Of a stretch of DNA of 46,044 nucleotides, positions 25,632-33,145 are shown in pieces (position 1 is the first letter of the stretch; each line of letters opens with the position of its first letter). Below the pieces are notes generated by a model. The model made no database searches. It was given only the letters and a program-made list of their open reading frames with translations, and was not told the DNA's origin. The stretch is taken from the NCBI GenBank assembly GCA_002707685.1, contig PANQ01000008.1, forward strand, positions 1 to 46,044, read 5' to 3'. The position numbers and the translations under genes were made by a program. Origin of the DNA: Porticoccus sp. Lineage in GTDB: Bacteria > Pseudomonadota > Gammaproteobacteria > Pseudomonadales > Porticoccaceae.

Positions 25632-25670
25632 AAAGCGTCGTCCACGTAGACCGGGGACGGCGCTTTTTTT
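25632..25670 (+). terminator. Rho-independent terminator
   Basis: Arms AAAGCGTCGTCC (25632-25643) and GGACGGCGCTTT (25655 onward) pair over 11-12 bp with one G-U, followed by seven T residues. It lies 18 bases after the zinc-ribbon gene. Confidence 0.85.
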
Positions 25671-26499
25671 GTGCTGCGCCCGGTGTCGATGTCTCCGGCT
25701 CTGTGGGTCTGCACGTTGTGCTTGCACTCCAGGGGAACGGTTAGCAACCGATCCCCGCCGCGCTTGGCGCCCCTGAAAGCTGCCGAACAGGTTGCACCTG
25801 ATCGGCCTTCGCGCCTGCAGCGCTGTGTGTGAACGGTACACAGTAAAGACCATAATCTGTCCATCCGTCCCCCTTATTTCATCACCTTGTCCGCGACTGT
25901 AGCCCACGGTCGTGTGCAGTCAAGGCGCGCCGGGCGTGTCCTCGCCTGTGCCTGTCGGCTGAAGTTACCCGGCGCTGGTTTCCTGGACGGCACCCGTCCG
26001 CGCGCTCTCCGCCGTCGCGGGCGATGAACTCGGGAAAGACGGTGGCAACACAGCCGCCAGACATTTGAGTAGATATCTGGGTTGGTTTATGGGGTGACAA
26101 GGCAAGTGGGCTCCGAATCTGGGAATTCGGTGGTATCAAGTCGATTCAGTCTTGTATGCCCACCCTGGCGAAAGCGACATGCCGTGACCGGATCCACCTT
26201 GCCGTGACGGGTTGTGTGTTGCCCGGTAGCCCCGGATGCTGGTGATGGGGCATAAACCGTGAGCGGGTGTGTATCACCAATGCGGGGGAGGCCTGCCTGG
26301 CGTGACTGTCCGGTCCGAGCTGCAACATCGGTTGCGAAGGATGGAGGACGTTCTTCGCATGTCCTGGAGCCATGGACTGACGTGAACGGGTGACAACGGA
26401 TACCGGTATCGCTGTGCCGCGGAATACCGGGCAGGCCATTACCCCTTTTGGGTCAGGTCGGCCCAATGCGTCCTTGGTTCGTTTTGAATCCTGGCGAAG
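25671..26499. other. long non-coding stretch inside the element
   Basis: About 830 bases with no gene I can support. In related elements further accessory genes often sit here, so this may be a deletion scar. Open frames exist on both strands (for example 26146-26664 on the minus strand) but they are rich in Arg and Pro, lack ribosome sites and resemble no family. No insertion sequence ends or tRNA were seen. Confidence 0.5.
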
Positions 26500-26714
26500 G
26501 TGCGGCTGCGCCTCGGGCTCAATGGCCGCAACCCTCCGGCGCAAAGAATGTTCCCCGGCGCTGGGCGCCTTCCTCGCGCAACAAATTCTTTGCGCCTCCC
26601 GGTCCTCCACGCTGTTGCGGCCGCTGCGCGGTGCGGCCCGCCCGACCCACGCCGGCCGGATCACAACAAGGACGCGATGGGCGCGACCTTGGCAACCCGA
26701 AAGGAGTACACATC
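26500..26714 (+). ncRNA. structured leader upstream of the DUF736 gene
   Basis: Contains a perfect 12-bp inverted repeat, GGCGCAAAGAAT (26538-26549) and ATTCTTTGCGCC (26585-26596), with a nested hairpin GGCGC-TGG-GCGCC (26557-26569) in its loop. A GC-rich region (GCGGCCGCTGCGCGGTGCGGCC) follows. AAGGAG at 26701-26706 precedes the ATG. There is no T run after the hairpin, so it is not a simple terminator. It parallels the other long leaders in this element without sharing their sequence. Confidence 0.5.
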
Positions 26715-27023
26715 ATGGCCAACATCGGCACCTTCACCGCAGAGAAAGACGGCTTCACCGGCATCCTCCGCACCCTGGCGCTCAACGTCAAGCTCAAGTT
26801 TGTCCCCAACGACAAGGGCAGCGAGAACGCTCCCGACTACCGCCTTCAGGCAGCCAACGGCCTGGAAGTCGGCGCGGCCTGGCAGAAAGTCAGCCAGGCG
26901 GAGCGACCCTACCTGTCGGTAACCCTGGACGACCCCTCATTCCCCGCCACCGTCTACGCCCGCCTCATCGAGGGCGAGGACGGAAAGCACAACCTGCTGT
27001 GGTCCCGGAACAAGGGCGAGTGA
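26715..27023 (+). CDS. DUF736 family protein
   Basis: A 102-residue protein beginning MANIGTFTAEKDGFTGILRTLALN, a clear DUF736 member. These small beta-rich proteins are encoded in integrative elements and plasmids of Proteobacteria; their role is unknown. Recognisable segments are LKFVPNDKGSENAPDYRL and YLSVTLDDPSFPATVYARL. ATG 26715 is chosen for the AAGGAG eight bases upstream and because family members start MANIG; the frame is open further upstream but has no support. Confidence 0.9.
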   Translation: MANIGTFTAEKDGFTGILRTLALNVKLKFVPNDKGSENAPDYRLQAANGLEVGAAWQKVSQAERPYLSVTLDDPSFPATVYARLIEGEDGKHNLLWSRNKGE

Positions 27024-27038
27024 TCGTCACGGCTTGCG

Positions 27039-27062
27039 CCCCGCCCTTCGTGGCGGGGTTTT
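27039..27062. terminator. terminator between DUF736 and the XRE regulator
   Basis: CCCCGCC-CTTCGT-GGCGGGG followed by TTTT. It separates two converging genes and may act on both strands, although only the plus strand has the T run. Confidence 0.75.
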
Positions 27063-27069
27063 CCGTGTG

Positions 27070-27360
27070 TCAGGATTCGGGATTCGCCAGGCGTCGCTCG
27101 GTGTCCGCCATCAGTTCGGCGGAGCTGCATTCCAGTGCCCGTGCGATTTTGAGAATCAGGGCCAGCGTCGGCATGTGCTCGCCGCGTTCGACTTTCCCCA
27201 GGTGAGAGCGTTCCACGTCCGCCAGATGGGCGAGGGTTTCCTGAGCCACGCCCCGTTCCGTGCGCAGGGCACGCACGGCCTCGCCGAAAGCCCGTGCCGG
27301 CTCGGCTTCATAGGTGGTGGCGCCGGTTGGGCGGCCGCGTTGGATTGGACGCTTCTTCAT
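27070..27360 (-). CDS. XRE-family transcriptional regulator
   Basis: A 96-residue protein with a Cro/C1-type helix-turn-helix (about residues 24-85): FGEAVRALRTERGVAQETLAHLADVERSHLGKVERGEHMPTLALILKIARAL. The short basic N-terminal tail (KKRPIQRGRPTG) is usual for the version in these elements. It is transcribed against its neighbours, and a palindrome at 27398-27409 near its promoter suggests autoregulation. It probably controls element genes. Confidence 0.88.
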   Translation of the reverse strand: MKKRPIQRGRPTGATTYEAEPARAFGEAVRALRTERGVAQETLAHLADVERSHLGKVERGEHMPTLALILKIARALECSSAELMADTERRLANPES

Positions 27361-27673
27361 ACATGAGAGCGTCGTCTCGCGGCATAATAAAAACCACGTT
27401 AAAGATAACTCATTTGTAGTTTTCAGCCTATGATGGAAGGGGTTTAGTAACAGGGCCTCTTTTTATGCGTACAGACGTAAATGTGGAAAACCGCTTTGGT
27501 GGGGATGCCGGATTACGATTTGCCGGATTCGTGGTTTTGCTGATTTCCGTAGATCCTGCTTTGTATCTTTGGGCAAAACCCCGTTTGCGCATTCGTGCCT
27601 TGTGGTAAAGGCGCAAGTCCGGTTTCGTGCATTTCAGGATCGCCTTCCTGGTTCATTCCACAGCGAACAGTGC
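27361..27673. other. regulatory gap between XRE gene and DUF2958 leader
   Basis: About 310 bases. The left part holds the minus-strand promoter/operator at 27384-27409. A 47-codon frame from ATG 27465 (MRTDVNVENRFGG) has no good ribosome site and no recognisable relative, so it is not called. The region is locally AT-rich, in contrast to the rest of the element. Confidence 0.45.
27384..27409 (-). promoter_or_regulatory. candidate promoter and operator of the XRE gene
   Basis: On the minus strand TATTAT (27384-27389) is a good -10. Just upstream lies the interrupted palindrome GTTA-AAGA-TAAC (27398-27409), in the -10/-35 spacer, where a repressor would block its own promoter. A -35 is not clear. 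Confidence 0.4.
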
Positions 27674-27808
27674 GCGAGCCTGGCGCTCGCCGCTTGCCGT
27701 CAACCCCGGCCCGCACCGGACCGTGTTGGGGTATGACGGCCACGCGGCCTGTCCGCGCCTGGTGTCGCCTCGCTCCGCCGTGGAGCGAACCCATCAGAGG
27801 AAGCGACC
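27674..27808 (+). ncRNA. structured leader upstream of the DUF2958 gene
   Basis: Three hairpins precede the start codon: GCGAGC/GCTCGC (27674-27690), a long helix GCCGTC-A-ACCCC with GGGGT-AT-GACGGC (27696-27740), and CGCTCC-GCCGT-GGAGCG (27771-27787). The last is followed by AACCCATCAGAGGAAGC, the ribosome site. The sequence differs from the radC-type leaders, but the arrangement of a final GC hairpin ending in GAGC just before the ribosome site is similar. Confidence 0.45.
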
Positions 27809-28156
27809 ATGAAAACACTCATCACCGAACAACAACGCACCCAACTTCTGGCCAACGGCCAGGCCCACGCCGAGGGTCGGGACATTGATCCGCCGCCGGT
27901 GGTCAAGCTGTTCACGCCGGATGCCCAGGCCACCTGGCTGCTGACGGAACTTGATCCCGAGGACGGGGATACCGCCTTCGGCCTGTGCGACCTGGGGCTG
28001 GGCATGCCGGAACTGGGCAGTGTGCGTCTCTCCGAATTGTCCACCATCCGCGGGCCGCTCGGCCTACCGGTGGAGCGTGACCTGCACTTCATATCCAGGC
28101 GCACCCTCTCTGAGTACGCGGCGATGGCCCGCGAGAACGGGTCGATCCTGGATTGA
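27809..28156 (+). CDS. DUF2958 family protein
   Basis: A 115-residue protein with the DUF2958 features KTLITEQQRTQLLANGQ, VVKLFTPDAQATWLLTELDPEDGDTAFGLCDLGLGMPELG and SVRLSELS at the expected places. The family is widespread on plasmids and integrative elements; no activity is known. AGGAAG precedes the ATG. It is a single-gene unit between a structured leader and a strong hairpin. Confidence 0.9.
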   Translation: MKTLITEQQRTQLLANGQAHAEGRDIDPPPVVKLFTPDAQATWLLTELDPEDGDTAFGLCDLGLGMPELGSVRLSELSTIRGPLGLPVERDLHFISRRTLSEYAAMARENGSILD

Positions 28157-28164
28157 TCGGCCCT

Positions 28165-28188
28165 GCCAGCCCGCTGTCGCGGGCTGGC
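28165..28188 (+). terminator. strong hairpin after DUF2958 gene
   Basis: Perfect 10-bp stem GCCAGCCCGC-TGTC-GCGGGCTGGC eight bases after the stop. No T run follows immediately, so it may stabilise the 3' end or stop transcription inefficiently. Confidence 0.6.
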
Positions 28189-28525
28189 AACAGCACTGCC
28201 TTGAAGGGATTGTTGTGACTTTTTCGGTCTGACGCCAGACCTCAGGCGCAATACTCCGTATTGTTGTTCCAGTAGCGTGCAGCCAAGACGAAAAGAGTCA
28301 GGATGTTTGTGGCGAGATGGGGCAGGGTATTCGGTGCTCGCGGAAAAGGGTTTCGCGTAGCCGTCGCATTCGGACGATCCGCACAATGCCCAGGAGCCAA
28401 TCGGACTTGACGCACGCCCTTGACGAAGCAGGCAGGATTATACGCCGATAACGCAGTAGCTCCCTCCGACAGAACCGCCGACTTCGCGCGACGTATCCCG
28501 CTGAATGACAGGGAGGAGCCGCGTC
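28189..28525. other. intergenic region, no gene seen
   Basis: About 340 bases between the DUF2958 hairpin and the DUF2285 gene. It should contain the promoter for the DUF2285-repA group. No repeat, RNA gene or coding frame with support was found. Confidence 0.5.
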
Positions 28526-29296
28526 GTGGCCAAGTCCGGCGAGCATTGGCACCCCGGTGTCGCCTATCTCTACGTCCTGCATCTTGATGGGCCGGCACTG
28601 GCCTGGGAGTACCTGCGCCGTCACCCCGACTACCGGCGCGACTGGTCGGGCCGTCGTCGTCATGCCGATGCGGCGGCACGCTGGGGGCTGCGCCTGTTGG
28701 AAGATCCTGCCCTGGATGCGCGAGATGCACAGCCTGTGTGGTGTCCCGATCACGCCGGTATGATCCAACTCCATCCCGATCTTGATCCGCCACTAGGTGA
28801 CGAGGGCTTCGACCTGTGGCGGCTTCCCGGGCGCAAGCGCCTGGTCCATGACGGGCGTCGGTTGTTGGTGGCCACACGCTGGGCCGGCAATTGTCTGCGC
28901 CTGGCTATTGCACCCGGCCTGCGGGAGGGAATGGCCTACGTCTGCGCGGCGCGCGCCTCGGCATGCCGCAACCTGGCCAACGAAGCCGAAAAATTGGTGG
29001 TGGGCGCGGTGACCAACGCGGTGGCCTGTGCCCGTCCCTCGGCGACCGAACTACTGGAGCTTCACACCCTGCAGGCCCTCGACGGGGTTCTGGCCGGCGC
29101 GTCCCTACGCGCCGTGGCCGCTGTACTTTTTGGTGCGACCACCGTTGCCCGTGAATGGCATGCTGACAGTGCGCTCCGTGCCCGGGTGCGCCGCCTGGTG
29201 CGTCGCGGCCGTGGCCTGATGCGGGGCGGTTACCGCAAGCTGGTATCACCTTCCCTTGAAGGGGGACGTTCCGGTTCACCCACAGATCGTCCCTGA
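28526..29296 (+). CDS. DUF2285 / DUF6499 family regulator-like protein
   Basis: A 256-residue protein. The N-terminal part (WHPGVAYLYVLHLDGPALAWEYLRRHPDYRRDW) matches the DUF6499-type domain and the C-terminal part (LHTLQALDGVLAGASLRAVAAVLFGATTVAREWHADSALRARVRRLVRRG) the DUF2285 domain, which contains a helix-turn-helix-like segment. In related elements this gene is upstream of repA and is thought to be regulatory. GTG 28526 is preferred over ATG 28505 because GGGAGGAG lies between them, about 8 bases before the GTG. Confidence 0.85.
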   Translation: MAKSGEHWHPGVAYLYVLHLDGPALAWEYLRRHPDYRRDWSGRRRHADAAARWGLRLLEDPALDARDAQPVWCPDHAGMIQLHPDLDPPLGDEGFDLWRLPGRKRLVHDGRRLLVATRWAGNCLRLAIAPGLREGMAYVCAARASACRNLANEAEKLVVGAVTNAVACARPSATELLELHTLQALDGVLAGASLRAVAAVLFGATTVAREWHADSALRARVRRLVRRGRGLMRGGYRKLVSPSLEGGRSGSPTDRP

Positions 29297-29379
29297 GCAG
29301 GGAGTCTCGCTTTCTCCAGACTGTCTCCATCCGGCCACAACAACGTGGCCACCGACCAAGACCGATGGAGAACCCTGTC

Positions 29380-29670
29380 ATGAGACCCACGCCACTACGG
29401 CCTTCAGCCGCCCCCGCTGCCACGCAGCAAGTCGTTCCTCCTTCCCGCTATCTCACCAACGATGAGGCCGCGGACTACCTGCGCCTGTCACCACGGACGC
29501 TGGAAAAACAGCGCGTCATTGGCGGCGGCCCGCGATTTCGCAAGTTCGGCCGTCGGGTGATGTACGCGGTCAGTGACCTGGATGCCTGGGCCGATGCCCG
29601 CAGCTACGAGGCGACCTGTGATCCCGAGTATGTCGAACGCCACGCCGGCGACAGCCGCCATGAACGCTGA
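29380..29670 (+). CDS. AlpA/MerR-like helix-turn-helix protein
   Basis: A 96-residue protein with an excisionase-type winged helix-turn-helix: RYLTNDEAADYLRLSPRTLEKQRVIGGGPRFRKFGRRVMYAVSDLDAWADAR. Such proteins act as small activators or excisionase-like factors on integrative elements. ATG 29380 is chosen because GGAG lies nine bases upstream; ATG 29365 in the same frame has no ribosome site. It sits 15 bases before repA. Confidence 0.85.
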   Translation: MRPTPLRPSAAPAATQQVVPPSRYLTNDEAADYLRLSPRTLEKQRVIGGGPRFRKFGRRVMYAVSDLDAWADARSYEATCDPEYVERHAGDSRHER

Positions 29671-29684
29671 ACGCACGTCCAACC

Positions 29685-30521
29685 ATGATGCGCTCCGCAA
29701 GCCCGGGCAACGGGCGGGAACAGCTCGATCTGTTCCGCGCCTTGCCGGGGGAGATGGCGATCCGCGACGCCCAGGACCTGATGGCCTATCCGTTCTTTTC
29801 GCTGGCCAAGTCGCGGCGCACCGTGCCCATCGACTTCCGCTCCGGGCCGGTCACCGTGCGGGTGGAGGGCACGGGAGCGCACGGTATCGCCACCATCTGG
29901 GATGCCGATATCCTGATCTGGGCGGCCAGTCAGATTGTCGAGGCCTGCGATGCAGGTATCCGGCCATCACGACGAATGAGCGCCACACCCTACGAGATCC
30001 TGCGCTTTATCGGGCGGGGTACATCGCGGCGCGACTACCAACGCCTGAGGGCCGCGCTGGATCGCCTGCAATCCACCACGGTGGCCACCTCGATCCGCGA
30101 GACCACCGGGCGGCGCCTGCACCGTTTCTCGTGGATCAACGAGTGGAAGGAATGCGCGGATGTCCATGGACGACCGCTTGGCATCGAACTGATCCTGGCG
30201 GACTGGTTCTTCGCTGGCGTATTGGACGAGGCCCTAGTGCTTACCATCGATCCGGCGTATTTCCGGCTGACCGGCGGTATCGAGCGCTGGCTGTACCGCC
30301 TGGTGCGCAAGCACGGCGGCCGCCAGCCCGCGGGATGGCGATTCGATTTCCCGTACCTCCACCGCAAGTCGGGCAGCCTGGCTCGGCCCAGCGATTTTGC
30401 CTGCGATCTGCGCGCGTTGGTTATGCGGCAGTCGCTGCCGGGGTATGTGCTGTCCATCGAGCGCCGACCCGGTTCGCCGGAAATTCTGGTGTTTCGGCCT
30501 GTGCCGCGCATGACACGTTGA
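29685..30521 (+). CDS. repA: replication initiator protein A (RepA)
   Basis: A 278-residue member of the plasmid replication initiator family (RPA type) that many Tn4371-like elements carry. Recognisable segments include REQLDLFRALPGEMAIRDAQDLMAYPFFSLAKSRR, TIWDADILIWAASQI, YEILRFIGRGTSRRDYQRLRAALDRL and GGIERWLYRLVRKHGG. It should bind the iterons just downstream (30550-30610) and start replication or regulate its own gene, letting the excised element persist as a circle. Two adjacent ATG codons (29685, 29688) are possible starts. Confidence 0.9.
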   Translation: MMRSASPGNGREQLDLFRALPGEMAIRDAQDLMAYPFFSLAKSRRTVPIDFRSGPVTVRVEGTGAHGIATIWDADILIWAASQIVEACDAGIRPSRRMSATPYEILRFIGRGTSRRDYQRLRAALDRLQSTTVATSIRETTGRRLHRFSWINEWKECADVHGRPLGIELILADWFFAGVLDEALVLTIDPAYFRLTGGIERWLYRLVRKHGGRQPAGWRFDFPYLHRKSGSLARPSDFACDLRALVMRQSLPGYVLSIERRPGSPEILVFRPVPRMTR

Positions 30522-30549
30522 TAACTGCGGGACAAGCTGTGAACGGTCT

Positions 30550-30610
30550 CGTGCTATCGGGCGTACTGGCCTTCGTGCTATCGGGCGCAAGCAGCTCGTG
30601 CCATCAGGCG
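30550..30610 (+). repeat. three iteron-like repeats after repA
   Basis: CGTGCTATCGGGCG at 30550-30563 and 30574-30587, and CGTGCCATCAGGCG at 30597-30610 (two mismatches). The start-to-start spacing of 24 and 23 bases, close to two helical turns, is typical of initiator-binding iterons. They are within 30 bases of the repA stop and next to an AT-rich stretch, so this is a candidate origin. Confidence 0.65.
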
Positions 30611-30654
30611 TACGCATTCTCCGCCAGCTCAATGACCACGCGGCTTGCGCTTCT

Positions 30655-30711
30655 CTCTAACGTAATACCTAACAATCAATATATTGATTTAACAATTTAT
30701 TACCCCTTGGG
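30655..30711. other. AT-rich candidate origin region with 16-bp palindrome
   Basis: A sharply AT-rich segment in an otherwise GC-rich element. It contains the perfect palindrome AATCAATATATTGATT (30674-30689). It could be the DNA-unwinding part of the origin next to the iterons, or the operator/centromere bound by the partition proteins encoded just downstream, or both. Confidence 0.5.
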
Positions 30712-30771
30712 GCAGTGGATAAATCGAACGGGTTTCCCCAAACGGTACGATGCATCGGGGAAGGTGCCGAC

Positions 30772-31410
30772 ATGATCATCGCCCTGCTCAACCAGAAGGG
30801 CGGTGTGGGCAAGACCACACTCGCTACCCATATCGCCGGGGAGCTCGCACTGCGCGGTCAACAGGTCATCCTGCTGGATGCCGATCCTCAGGGCTCGGCC
30901 CTGGATTGGATACAGCGGCGCAGCCAGCTAGGGCTGCCCCGTTTGTTCAGTGCGGTGGGGCTCGCCCGGGAAACCCTGCACCAGGAGGCGCCGGAGCTTG
31001 CCCGGCGTTGCGATCACATCGTTATCGATGGCCCGCCCCGCATTGCCGCAATTGCCCGTTCCGCGCTGATGGCTGCAGAGCAGGTGCTGATCCCCGTGCA
31101 ACCCAGCCCCTACGATCTGTGGGCCAGTGGCGAGATGGTGGCACTGATCCGCGAGGCGCAGGTGTTCCGGCCACACCTGGCCGCGGCTTTTGTGATCAAC
31201 CGGCGCGTGGTGCGCACGGTGATCGGCCGCGAAGCCCGTGGCACTTTGGATGAACAACCTTTCCCGGCACTGGCCACCGAGGTGTGCCAGCGTATCGTCT
31301 TTGCCGACAGCGTGGCAGCAGGTCGCCTGGCCCGGGAGACTGCACCGGACAGTATGGCGGCCCGTGAGATTGCCGTCCTGGCCGATGAACTGCTGCGGAG
31401 GGTGCCATGA
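30772..31410 (+). CDS. parA: ParA-family partition ATPase
   Basis: A 212-residue ATPase with the deviant Walker A LNQKGGVGKTTLATH at residues 6-20, LLDADPQGSALDW and VIDGPPRIAAIARSAL. The short form without an N-terminal DNA-binding domain is the type Ib ParA/ParF class that pairs with a small centromere-binding protein such as the next gene. ATG 30772 begins the characteristic MIIALLNQKGG. It overlaps the next gene by four bases (ATGA). Confidence 0.93.
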   Translation: MIIALLNQKGGVGKTTLATHIAGELALRGQQVILLDADPQGSALDWIQRRSQLGLPRLFSAVGLARETLHQEAPELARRCDHIVIDGPPRIAAIARSALMAAEQVLIPVQPSPYDLWASGEMVALIREAQVFRPHLAAAFVINRRVVRTVIGREARGTLDEQPFPALATEVCQRIVFADSVAAGRLARETAPDSMAAREIAVLADELLRRVP

Positions 31411-31658
31411 GTGGAAAAGGCTGCAAACGCGTTGCCATCGGCGCACGTCCGCCGGCCGATCCCAATGCCGAAGCCTGGATACGCCAGGGCGATGCCAACG
31501 CCGTGCAAAAGGGAGAGCTCTACACCGCCCGGCTGACACTGGATGTGACGCCGGCGATGCGCGCCCGTATCAAGGTGTCGGCCTTCACCCGGAACACCAC
31601 GGTGGCGGAATTGCTGCGTGCATTGCTGGAGCGCGAGTTTCCGGAGGAGGGCGCATGA
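31407..31658 (+). CDS. small ParG/ParB-like centromere-binding protein
   Basis: An 83-residue basic protein whose C-terminal half (ARLTLDVTPAMRARIKVSAFTRNTTVAELLRALLEREF) has the strand-helix-helix pattern of a ribbon-helix-helix domain, with a flexible N-terminal tail. Together with the upstream short ParA this matches ParF/ParG-type partition pairs. ATGA overlaps at both ends show an operon with parA and the DUF2840 gene. In related elements it is often labelled ParB. Confidence 0.75.
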   Translation: MSGKGCKRVAIGARPPADPNAEAWIRQGDANAVQKGELYTARLTLDVTPAMRARIKVSAFTRNTTVAELLRALLEREFPEEGA

Positions 31659-32188
31659 TGCTGGACGAGTCACCCGCGAACAACTTGCTGTCGATGCCGC
31701 CTCGGGCATTCACCGCGCCGAACGGCGACGCACCCTTGACCCGCGTCTCGCTGCTCTACATCGAGCAACATATCAACCTGTACCTGCGCTTCGGTTGCCC
31801 ATTGCGGGTTCACCAGATTGATCGGTGGCGACGCTGCGCGGTGTTTCCCCCGGCGCAGCTATTTTGCCGCATCCGTTGGGAGTCGAACGACTACGGCACC
31901 ACGCGCTGGCAACTGATGGTCCTGCAAAGCGGCCGACCGCAAGAGGGTATGCAGCGGGTGCGTGGTGTGCGACCCGGCGCACACATCCTGCTGAACGTCG
32001 AGGGCGAGCGAAATGTGCGCGCAGTCTTGTCCCAGATCGACGTCATCGAAGCACAATGCATTGAGCCTGCTGATGTCTCTCCGACGTATTGGCGCTTGTT
32101 GAGCAATCGTCTCGCCGCACGACAGCCGCTACCCGGTTATGACGCCAACCGCCATGCAGCCTGGTTGGCGGGGAGGGCGCTGCAATGA
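31655..32188 (+). CDS. DUF2840 family protein
   Basis: A 177-residue protein typical of the Tn4371-like gene order between the partition genes and traF. It includes LTRVSLLYIEQHINLYLRFGCPLRVHQIDRWRR, FCRIRWESNDYGTTRWQLMVLQ and the conserved VRPGAHILLNVEGERNVRAVLSQID. No catalytic motif or signal peptide is seen, so function is unknown. The start overlaps the preceding stop and its stop overlaps the traF start. Confidence 0.88.
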   Translation: MMLDESPANNLLSMPPRAFTAPNGDAPLTRVSLLYIEQHINLYLRFGCPLRVHQIDRWRRCAVFPPAQLFCRIRWESNDYGTTRWQLMVLQSGRPQEGMQRVRGVRPGAHILLNVEGERNVRAVLSQIDVIEAQCIEPADVSPTYWRLLSNRLAARQPLPGYDANRHAAWLAGRALQ

Positions 32189-32739
32189 CACTGGAAACTG
32201 CTGTGAACTCCCGTTCACGTCGCATGGCGTGTGTCACTGTTCTGGTGCTAATGGCAGCCGGTTTGGCCGCACTGGTCTGGGCGGCATTCACGCCGTCAAA
32301 AGCACGGGTGGTCTACAACGCCTCTGACAGTGTGCCGATCGGCTGGTATCACATAACACTGCTTGGTACGGACGTAAATGCGATACCGGTGGACAGCATT
32401 GTGTTGGTTGATTTGCCTGATGCTGTTGCGGTACTGGCGGATCAACGTGGCTACCTGCCTTTGGATGTACCGCTGCTGAAACGGGTCGGTGCGGCAGCAC
32501 CGCAGCATGTCTGTATTGAGAGTGGCCGCGTGCGCATTGATGGCGCACCCGTGGCCCAGGTGTTGCTCATTGATGCACAGGCTCGCCCATTGCCTTCCTG
32601 GACGCGATGCCGTCAGCTTGTTGAGGGCGAACTATTCCTGCTCAGCACCACCAATCTGGCCTCCTTCGACAGCCGCTATTTTGGTCCTATCGATAGGGCA
32701 AACGTGATTGGCGTGGCCCACCGACTCGACCTGGAGTGA
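32185..32739 (+). CDS. traF: TraF-type S26 signal peptidase
   Basis: A 184-residue inner membrane serine peptidase of the TraF/LepB class. One N-terminal membrane helix (CVTVLVLMAAGLAALVWAAF) is followed by the catalytic serine in NASDSVPIGWY and the catalytic lysine in PLLKRVGAAA. In RP4-like systems TraF cyclises pilin, but no pilin (trbC) gene is in this window, so its substrate would have to come from another element. It overlaps both neighbours by four bases. Confidence 0.92.
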   Translation: MTLETAVNSRSRRMACVTVLVLMAAGLAALVWAAFTPSKARVVYNASDSVPIGWYHITLLGTDVNAIPVDSIVLVDLPDAVAVLADQRGYLPLDVPLLKRVGAAAPQHVCIESGRVRIDGAPVAQVLLIDAQARPLPSWTRCRQLVEGELFLLSTTNLASFDSRYFGPIDRANVIGVAHRLDLE

Positions 32740-33145
32740 CCAGCGTGAAAGCGAAAGTTGGAACAATTGTCATGCTCTTTTCGTGTTACTGCCGCTGTCG
32801 CAAGGGTGCAGTCGCGCCAACCGAAATGCGGCAGTCCCCTGTGCAGATATCTTGCCCCGAGCGCCCTCCACCGTTGGCGGGGCCGACGCTCGCCGGCGAC
32901 CGGCCGTCACGCATTGCAGCGTCACCGGGGCATCGCGTCCCCGAGCCTAGAGGCCGGGGAAGAATGCAGGGCAAGATAAAAGGTCGCGGCACCTTGGCTC
33001 GCGAAAAGGCAGTCTGCACATGGGGTGGACGCGGCACGCGCCTGGAGTGTGTAGCGTGCCGTGGAAAGTGCCAATGCCACGTCCGCACTGGTATAGCCGC
33101 GTGTCACTTGCCCCCCCTATTGCTGGACTTCGCTGGAGGTTCCCC
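32736..33145 (+). pseudogene. probable decayed gene between traF and relaxase
   Basis: A frame begins with GTG 32736 overlapping the traF stop in the same GTGA manner as the intact operon genes, but its protein looks unnatural. The start KAKVGTIVMLF, if shifted by one frame, continues FVLLPLSQGCSR, a plausible lipoprotein signal with lipobox. Near the end, GIAACHLPPLLLD resembles the first helix of lytic transglycosylases, a gene that I recall at this position in related elements. I read it as a frameshifted, shortened remnant, with low certainty. Confidence 0.35.

Noticed and set aside
26146..26664. 172-codon open frame on the minus strand between the zinc-ribbon and DUF736 genes
   Set aside because: Arg/Pro-rich translation with no recognisable motif or ribosome site, and it overlaps the structured leader of DUF736. 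GC-rich sequence opens such frames by chance.
27465..27608. 47-codon frame MRTDVNVENRFGG with a hydrophobic middle
   Set aside because: No Shine-Dalgarno sequence and no recognised relative; it sits in a regulatory gap.
30550..30610. CRISPR array
   Set aside because: Only three 14-base repeats with 9-10 base gaps, no cas genes, and a better explanation as initiator iterons.
29573..30775. 400-codon plus-strand frame overlapping repA
   Set aside because: Shadow frame; the repA frame encodes the recognisable replication initiator and the long frame has no motif.
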